The notes under the pieces: model-generated
Seen by the model: the letters and a program-made list of their open reading frames with translations, nothing else
The model's database searches: none
What the model was told of the DNA's origin: nothing
In this document: positions 59,503-64,000 of the stretch, piece after piece
Position numbering within the stretch: position 1 is the first letter of the stretch
Layout: each line of letters starts with the position of its first letter
DNA from: Gemmatimonadaceae bacterium
GTDB taxonomy: Bacteria; Gemmatimonadota; Gemmatimonadetes; Gemmatimonadales; Gemmatimonadaceae
Reading direction: 5' to 3'
Length of the DNA: 64,000 bases
NCBI GenBank assembly: GCA_040882285.1
Contig: JBBEBQ010000005.1
Location: forward strand, 303,681 to 367,680
Translations under genes and position numbers: made by a program

Positions 59503-59889
59503 TCAGCGCCCGCGAAAGCGGTCGATCTGGCGCCGCTGCTGCTTGGTCGGCCTTCCTTTTATCAGCGCGTCGCCCATCGCCTTGTTCATGGCCGCGATCC
59601 GCTCGCGCGCTTCGCGGCTCGCGGCGGTCTCCTCGTACAGCGTCGCCGCGACCGGCGCGGCACCGCGCACCTCGGACAGCGCGCGCACCGTGACCACCCG
59701 CTCGTACGGCCCGCTCCGGATAGACAGCTCCTCGCCCACGGCAATTGTCCGGGACTTCTTCACCCGCTCGGCGTTCACCTTGACCTTCCCCGAATCGATG
59801 GCCTGGGCGGCCAGGGAGCGCGTCTTGTAGAACCTCGCCGCCCAGAGCCACTTGTCCAACCGCACGGAAGCGGGCGTAGCTTTCTCCAT
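59503..59889 (-). CDS. hslR: S4-domain RNA-binding protein, Hsp15-like
   Basis: A 128-residue protein. RLDKWLWAARFYKTRSLAAQAI is the S4 domain; then KVKVNAERVKKSRTIAVGEELSI and a basic C-terminal tail (IKGRPTKQQRRQIDRF) follow. Hsp15 (HslR) binds 50S subunits with stalled nascent chains. The ATG at 59889 overlaps the ATG of the diverging gene; a GTG at 59865 is a possible shorter start. The S4 and tail parts make the assignment firm. Confidence 0.92.
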   Translation of the reverse strand: MEKATPASVRLDKWLWAARFYKTRSLAAQAIDSGKVKVNAERVKKSRTIAVGEELSIRSGPYERVVTVRALSEVRGAAPVAATLYEETAASREARERIAAMNKAMGDALIKGRPTKQQRRQIDRFRGR

Positions 59890-61240
59890 GCCCAATTCTA
59901 TCCGATACTCCATCTCCGGCGCATTGGCGGCCCTCATGTTCGCCGCGCCCGTCGCAGCCCCGGCGCAAACCCTGGCGCGCGCGGAGCAGCGCATCCGCGA
60001 CCACGTCACCGCCAACACCGAAGCGGGGATCGCTCTGCTCGAGCGCTCCGTCAACATCGGCAGCGGCACGATGAACCACGCCGGCGTCGAAGCGGTCGGC
60101 ATGCTGTTCGCCGGCGAGCTGCAGCAGCTCGGCTTCCGCACGAGCTGGCTCTCACAGGCGGCGGTGAACCGGGCGGGGCACCTGCTGGCCGAGCGCCCCG
60201 CGAAGCGCAGGCGCGGACGCGCGGCGCCATTGCGCGTCCTGCTGATCGGCCACCTCGACACCGTGTTCGAGGGCGAGGGCCAGCAGTTCGTGCGCGCGGA
60301 CACGACCGCCGGCGGCGCCGGCACCGCGGACATGAAGGGCGGCATCGTGATCATCGTGCAGGCGCTCAAGGCGCTGGCGAGCGTCGGCGCGCTGGACGAC
60401 ATGCACGTCATCGTGCTGCTGACAGGCGACGAGGAGAGCGCGGGCGAGCCGCATTCGATATCGCGTGACGACATGGTGCGCGCCGCCCGGCGCAGCGATC
60501 TCGTGCTGTCCTTCGAGGGCGGCTCCGACTCGACCGCGGTCGTCGCGCGCCGCGGGTCGAGCGCCTGGGTCCTGACGGTGACGGCGCGGCAGTACCACAG
60601 CTCCGGCATGTTCGGGGAGCGGGCCGGATACGGCGCCATCTACGAAGCCGCGCGAATCCTCAACGATTTCCGAAGCGCGCTGGAAGGCCAGCCGTATCTG
60701 ACGTTCAGTCCGGGCGTGATGCTGAGCGGCGAGAAGGTGAGCTACGACACGACGATGATGACCGGCACCGCGTCGGGGAAAACGAACATCGTCCCGCCCA
60801 CCGCCGTGGTGCACGGAGATCTGCGGTTCATCACGTCGGGCCAGCTCGATTCGGCGCGCGCGGTGATGCGCGAGATCGTGTCGCGGAATCTCCGCGGGAC
60901 TTCCGCCGAGATCCTGTTCGGCGAGTCGTACTATCCCGCCATGGCTCCGACGCCGGCGAATTACGCGCTGGTCGCGGTGTACGACACAGTGAGCCGCGCG
61001 CTCGGCTACGCGCCGGTCGCGGGCAACGATCCGAGCCGGCGCGGTGCCGGCGACATCTCGTTCGTCGCGCCGCTGCTGCCGGGGCTGGACGGGCTGGGAC
61101 CGTTCGGGCGCGGATCGCACTCGCCGGACGAATGGGTGGACCTGTCTTCGCTGCCGAAGCAGACCGCGCGGGCGGCGCTGCTGATGTACCGATTATCGAG
61201 AGATTCGAACCGGACCCGAAGGCGGTTGGGGCTCAATTAA
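59888..61240 (+). CDS. M20-family metallopeptidase (carboxypeptidase G2-like)
   Basis: A 450-residue secreted peptidase with a signal peptide (MPNSIRYSISGALAALMF, cleaved near PAQ). Zinc-site motifs: LLIGHLDTVFEG (His, Asp), TADMKGG, TGDEESAG (catalytic Glu) and FGRGSHSPDE near the C-terminus. The lid domain has SSGMFGERAGYGAIYEAARI. Close relatives are glutamate carboxypeptidase and CPG2. Its ATG overlaps that of hslR on the opposite strand (CATG), so no intergenic promoter space exists. Confidence 0.9.
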   Translation: MPNSIRYSISGALAALMFAAPVAAPAQTLARAEQRIRDHVTANTEAGIALLERSVNIGSGTMNHAGVEAVGMLFAGELQQLGFRTSWLSQAAVNRAGHLLAERPAKRRRGRAAPLRVLLIGHLDTVFEGEGQQFVRADTTAGGAGTADMKGGIVIIVQALKALASVGALDDMHVIVLLTGDEESAGEPHSISRDDMVRAARRSDLVLSFEGGSDSTAVVARRGSSAWVLTVTARQYHSSGMFGERAGYGAIYEAARILNDFRSALEGQPYLTFSPGVMLSGEKVSYDTTMMTGTASGKTNIVPPTAVVHGDLRFITSGQLDSARAVMREIVSRNLRGTSAEILFGESYYPAMAPTPANYALVAVYDTVSRALGYAPVAGNDPSRRGAGDISFVAPLLPGLDGLGPFGRGSHSPDEWVDLSSLPKQTARAALLMYRLSRDSNRTRRRLGLN

Positions 61241-61256
61241 CAACAGGTTAGGGAGA

Positions 61257-61400
61257 CAGGTTTCAGGCATTGGTATTGGTTAACTGACGGGTGATCGGTT
61301 GACGGTTGGGTGGTGACTGCGGACCGACTTACAACCGTCCAACCATCAACCGGTCGTTAACCAAAACCAAAACCCAGGACCTGTCGCCCAAACCTGTTTT
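61257..61400. repeat. Heptad element between M20 and trmD
   Basis: The gap between the converging M20 and trmD genes is filled with GGT-spaced words on a 7-bp period (GGT at 61290, 61297, 61304), then mirrored ACC words (61341-61351). ATTGGTTAAC and GTTAACCAAA are the outermost inner arms; ACAGGTTT and AAACCTGT the outer ones. Confidence 0.8.
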
Positions 61401-61410
61401 TGATCTGGCG

Positions 61411-62064
61411 TTACTCCCTGCGCCTGCCGTCTCGCTCCTGCTCCTGTCTCCACTTCGCGATCTTCGCATGATCGCCCGATAGCAACACCTCCGGCACGTC
61501 GTGGCCCCGGTACGACGGCGGCCGCGTGTAGCTCGGCGCGCTGATCCCCCGGCTGTCGTGAAACGAGTCCCCACGCGCGCTGTCCGGATCCGACATCGCG
61601 CCGGGCAGCAGCCGCACCGTCGCGTCGATCACCAGGAGCGCGGCGGCCTCGCCCCCGCTCAGCACAAAGTCGCCGACCGACAGCTCCTCGGTCGCCAGAA
61701 AATCGGCGACGCGCTGATCCACGTCCTTGTAGTGGCCGCACAGCAGCGTCAGCTCGCTCCCTTCGCTGAAGCGCCGCGCGTCGGCCTGGGTGAAGCGGCG
61801 CCCGCGCGCGGACAGCAGCACGATCGGCGCGGCCGCGTCGAGCGATTCCACGGCCTCGAAGAACGGATCGGGCTTCATCACCATCCCCGGCCCGCCGCCG
61901 TACGGCGCGTCGTCCACGGTCCGGTGCTTGTCATGGGTGAAGTCGCGCAGATCCACGACGCGGTACTCGACGGCGCCGGCTTGTTGCGCGCGCGCGGGGA
62001 TGCTGAGCGCCAGCGGATCGGTAAAGAACTCCGGGAAAATGGTCACGACGTTCACGCGCAGCAT
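61411..62064 (-). CDS. trmD: tRNA (guanine-N1)-methyltransferase, short C-terminus
   Basis: A 217-residue SPOUT methyltransferase that makes m1G37 in tRNA. FPEFFTDPL, DDAPYGGGPGMVMKPDPF, LLSARGRRFTQADAR, CGHYKDVDQR and EELSVGDFVLSGGEAAALLVIDA are intact, so the SAM-binding knot is complete. The usual length is 240-255, and here the protein stops soon after HAKIAKWRQEQ with the tail ERDGRRRE. The C-terminal domain that contacts the tRNA is therefore shortened. The stop is 11 bases from the heptad element. The ATG overlaps the rimM stop. Confidence 0.93.
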   Translation of the reverse strand: MLRVNVVTIFPEFFTDPLALSIPARAQQAGAVEYRVVDLRDFTHDKHRTVDDAPYGGGPGMVMKPDPFFEAVESLDAAAPIVLLSARGRRFTQADARRFSEGSELTLLCGHYKDVDQRVADFLATEELSVGDFVLSGGEAAALLVIDATVRLLPGAMSDPDSARGDSFHDSRGISAPSYTRPPSYRGHDVPEVLLSGDHAKIAKWRQEQERDGRRRE

Positions 62065-62591
62065 CAGTCGAACAGCCCCTCGACCGGCGTGACGATCACC
62101 TTCCCCTCGTGCACCCGCACCTCGCGCACCATTTCCGGGCGGTACGGCAGCAATACGGGTGTGCCGGAATCGCGCGCGATCTCCAGCAGCAATCCCTGGG
62201 GGACTTTCACGACGTCGGCCACGCGGCCGAGCCGCTCGCCTTCCGGCGTCTCGGCGACGAGACCGAACAGCTCCTCGACGAATACCTCGTCGTCGGCAGG
62301 CGGGGCGAGCTCGCTCTCCGGCGCGAACAGGTAGCGATGGCTCCACAGCTCCGCCGCGTTCCGGTCTGCGACCTCGGCGAACTTCACGATCCTGAGCGTC
62401 TCCTTGAAGGGGTTCGCTTCGGTGATCGTGAGCGCCTCGGGATTTTCCGGAGCGTTTCCGAACGAGTCGCCCACAAAAACACGACGGCCGGACGCGAAGA
62501 GCGCGTCCGGCGTGTCTGTGATCGGTTCGACGAGCAGCTCGCCCTTGATCCCCTGGGCCTTACGAATCCGCCCGATGATCGCGAGGCGCAA
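62064..62591 (-). CDS. rimM: Ribosome maturation factor RimM
   Basis: A 175-residue factor for 30S assembly that binds S19. The N-terminal IGRIRKAQGIKGELLVEPIT and the PRC-barrel with EVFVEELFGLVAETPEGERL, GRVADVVKVPQGLLLEI and LPYRPEMVREVRVHEGKVIV are typical. The length is normal. It overlaps trmD by one base of its ATG and follows rpsP by five bases; both are classical neighbours. Confidence 0.96.
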   Translation of the reverse strand: MRLAIIGRIRKAQGIKGELLVEPITDTPDALFASGRRVFVGDSFGNAPENPEALTITEANPFKETLRIVKFAEVADRNAAELWSHRYLFAPESELAPPADDEVFVEELFGLVAETPEGERLGRVADVVKVPQGLLLEIARDSGTPVLLPYRPEMVREVRVHEGKVIVTPVEGLFD

Positions 62592-62596
62592 TCACG

Positions 62597-62938
62597 TCAC
62601 GCGCCGGCGGCTTCGCCCGCGCTCCCCTCGTCGCCCGCGTCGGAGATCGGCACTGCATTGGCGCTGAGCGTGCGGCCAAGCCGCGCCTCGTGCCGGGCCT
62701 TGAGGATGCCGGCGCGGCGCAGCAGCGAGCGCGCGGTGTCGCTCGGCTGGGCGCCGTTGTCGAGCCAGTAGCCGGCGCGATCGGCGTCGATCTTGAGCCC
62801 GCCCTCTGCCTGCCTGGGAGCGTACTGTCCGATGATCTCGATGAACTTGCCGTCCCGCGGACTCTTCGAGTCGGCGACGACGAGACGATACACGGGCGCT
62901 TTCTTGCGTCCGACCCTGCGAAGTCTGATGCGAACCAT
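62597..62938 (-). CDS. rpsP: 30S ribosomal protein S16
   Basis: A 113-residue ribosomal protein needed for 30S assembly. [40 protein letters not shown] and [20 protein letters not shown] are diagnostic. The tail is longer than in E. coli (82 residues), mostly Ala/Glu/Gly. The gene is preceded by GGGAG and lies 96 bases after ffh. Confidence 0.97.
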   Translation of the reverse strand: MVRIRLRRVGRKKAPVYRLVVADSKSPRDGKFIEIIGQYAPRQAEGGLKIDADRAGYWLDNGAQPSDTARSLLRRAGILKARHEARLGRTLSANAVPISDAGDEGSAGEAAGA

Positions 62939-63034
62939 TTTTCGTAACTCCCTGCGGCGGTGATGGGTCGAGCTCCGGGCTCATCGCGTGCCCGGTGTCT
63001 CCGAGCCGCACCCGGTACTAGGTAACCTGTAAAG

Positions 63035-64000
63035 TTAACGCATTCCGAACGGCATCATACCCTGGCGGCCCCCCGAGGCCGCCTTCTTCATCATTTTCTG
63101 CATTTCCCGGAACTGGGTCAGCAGCCGGTTGACCTCGTTGATCGGCCGGCCGGAGCCCTTCGCGATCCGGGCGCGGCGCGAGCCGTTCAGGATCCCCGGC
63201 TCCTTTCGCTCCTCGGCCGTCATCGAGAGCACGATCGCCTCGACGTGCTTCATCCGCTTCGGGTCGAGGCCCTTGGCCTGCTTGAGCGCCGCCGTGTTGA
63301 CGCCGGGCAGCAGCTTGAGCACCCCCTCGAGCGGGCCGAGCTTCTCCATCTGGCGCATGGCGGAGAGGAAGTCGTTCAGGTCCATCCCCTGCTTGCGGAT
63401 CTTCTTCTCCATCCGCTTCGACTCGTCCTCGTCGAACGCGGCCTGCGCCTTCTCCACCAGCGAGACCACGTCGCCCATCTGGAGGATGCGGCCCGCCATC
63501 CGCTCCGGGTGGAACTCCTCGAGGGCGTCCGACTTCTCGCCCACGCCGATGTACTTGATGGGCTTCTTCGTGACGCCGTAGATCGAGAGCGCGGCCCCGC
63601 CGCGCGCGTCGCCGTCCATCTTCGTGAGGATCACGCCCGTCACGCCGAGCCGGTCGTCGAACCCCTGCGCGATCTTCACCGCCTCCTGTCCGGTCATTCC
63701 GTCGGCGACGAGCAGGATCTCGTCGGGCGAGATGGCGGACTTGAGCCGGGAGAGCTCCTCCATCATGGCGTCGTCGATCTGGAGCCGGCCGGCAGTGTCG
63801 ACTATGACTACCCGGTCGCGCTCTCGCCGCGCCGCTTCGATTCCCTGCTTCACGATCCGCACGACGTCGTTGGTCGAGCGATCCGCATGCACCGGGATCT
63901 CGAGCTGCTTGCCGAGCGTCTCCAGCTGGTCGATGGCGGCGGGGCGATACACGTCGGCGGCGACGAGCCGAACAGCGCGTCCCTCTGACTTGAGCTTGCG
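63035..64000 (-). CDS. ffh: Signal recognition particle protein Ffh, C-terminal part
   Basis: The C-terminal 321 residues of the SRP GTPase; the N-terminus lies beyond the right edge. Visible are RLVAADVYRPAAIDQLETLG, the G3 motif DTAGR, TKMDGDARGG (G4) and the Met-rich M domain (about the last 120 residues) with GSRRARIAKGSGRPINEVNR, which binds 4.5S RNA. It ends in a Met/Gly tail. The first gene of the ffh-rpsP-rimM-trmD run. Confidence 0.98.
   Translation of the reverse strand, partial: RKLKSEGRAVRLVAADVYRPAAIDQLETLGKQLEIPVHADRSTNDVVRIVKQGIEAARRERDRVVIVDTAGRLQIDDAMMEELSRLKSAISPDEILLVADGMTGQEAVKIAQGFDDRLGVTGVILTKMDGDARGGAALSIYGVTKKPIKYIGVGEKSDALEEFHPERMAGRILQMGDVVSLVEKAQAAFDEDESKRMEKKIRKQGMDLNDFLSAMRQMEKLGPLEGVLKLLPGVNTAALKQAKGLDPKRMKHVEAIVLSMTAEERKEPGILNGSRRARIAKGSGRPINEVNRLLTQFREMQKMMKKAASGGRQGMMPFGMR

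Overview
The window looks like chromosome of a high-GC, Gram-negative-type bacterium, most likely a Gemmatimonadota member or relative. That placement is an inference. It rests on GC-rich codon use, outer-membrane barrels and lipoproteins, several eukaryotic-like kinases with TPR or TolB-like tails, and many signal peptides ending in ...AQ. No rRNA, CRISPR array or intact insertion sequence was seen.

Layout. 1-2416: ftsE (partial)-ftsX-envC, a translationally coupled divisome operon. 2475-6686: a SCO1-like copper protein, divergent from a metal-uptake operon (Cys/His peptide, outer-membrane barrel, binding protein, permease) that has no ATPase gene. 6786-10770: maeB and pckA. 10906-14185: an integron-integrase pseudogene and small AT-richer genes (ferritin-like, TspO, membrane proteins). 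14270-20564: HD phosphohydrolase, DinB-like protein, acetoacetyl-CoA synthetase carrying an in-frame palindromic insert, and a kinase. 20650-22608: barrel protein genes (one a remnant) and two tandem paralogues. 22650-25045: hmgA-hppD, the tyrosine/homogentisate route. 25387-31717: PP2C phosphatase, ABC exporter, GlsB-type protein, uvrA. 31724-38398: SDR, NTF2-cupin lipoprotein, tRNA-Asn, a large membrane kinase, Spy/CpxP-like protein. 38635-43550: uppS, a regulator and its membrane partner, SRPBCC and DJ-1/PfpI proteins, holB-moaC. 43732-48107: NSS transporter with its tiny MetS subunit, MFS transporter, DUF3494 lipoprotein. 48556-54281: tRNA-Lys, PAP2 phosphatase with two glycosyltransferases, Fur-boxed TonB receptor. 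54407-57983: a histidine-phosphoacceptor/receiver protein, purK, purE, rnhB, rplS. 58212-64000: cytochrome/propeller protein, S4 protein, M20 peptidase, then trmD-rimM-rpsP-ffh (the classical ffh-rpsP-rimM-trmD-rplS-rnhB order, split by inserted genes).

The most unusual signal is not a gene. At least ten sites carry short elements built on a 7-bp period. Word sets differ between sites but are related in pairs, and most sites place a forward set before its reverse complement, giving inverted arms of 13 to 37 bp. They fill intergenic gaps, abut start codons (purE, SDR gene), overlap stop codons (MFS gene, receiver gene) and in one case encode the core of a signal peptide (envC). Heptanucleotide STRR repeats of cyanobacteria are the nearest precedent I know; I do not know a description of this class.
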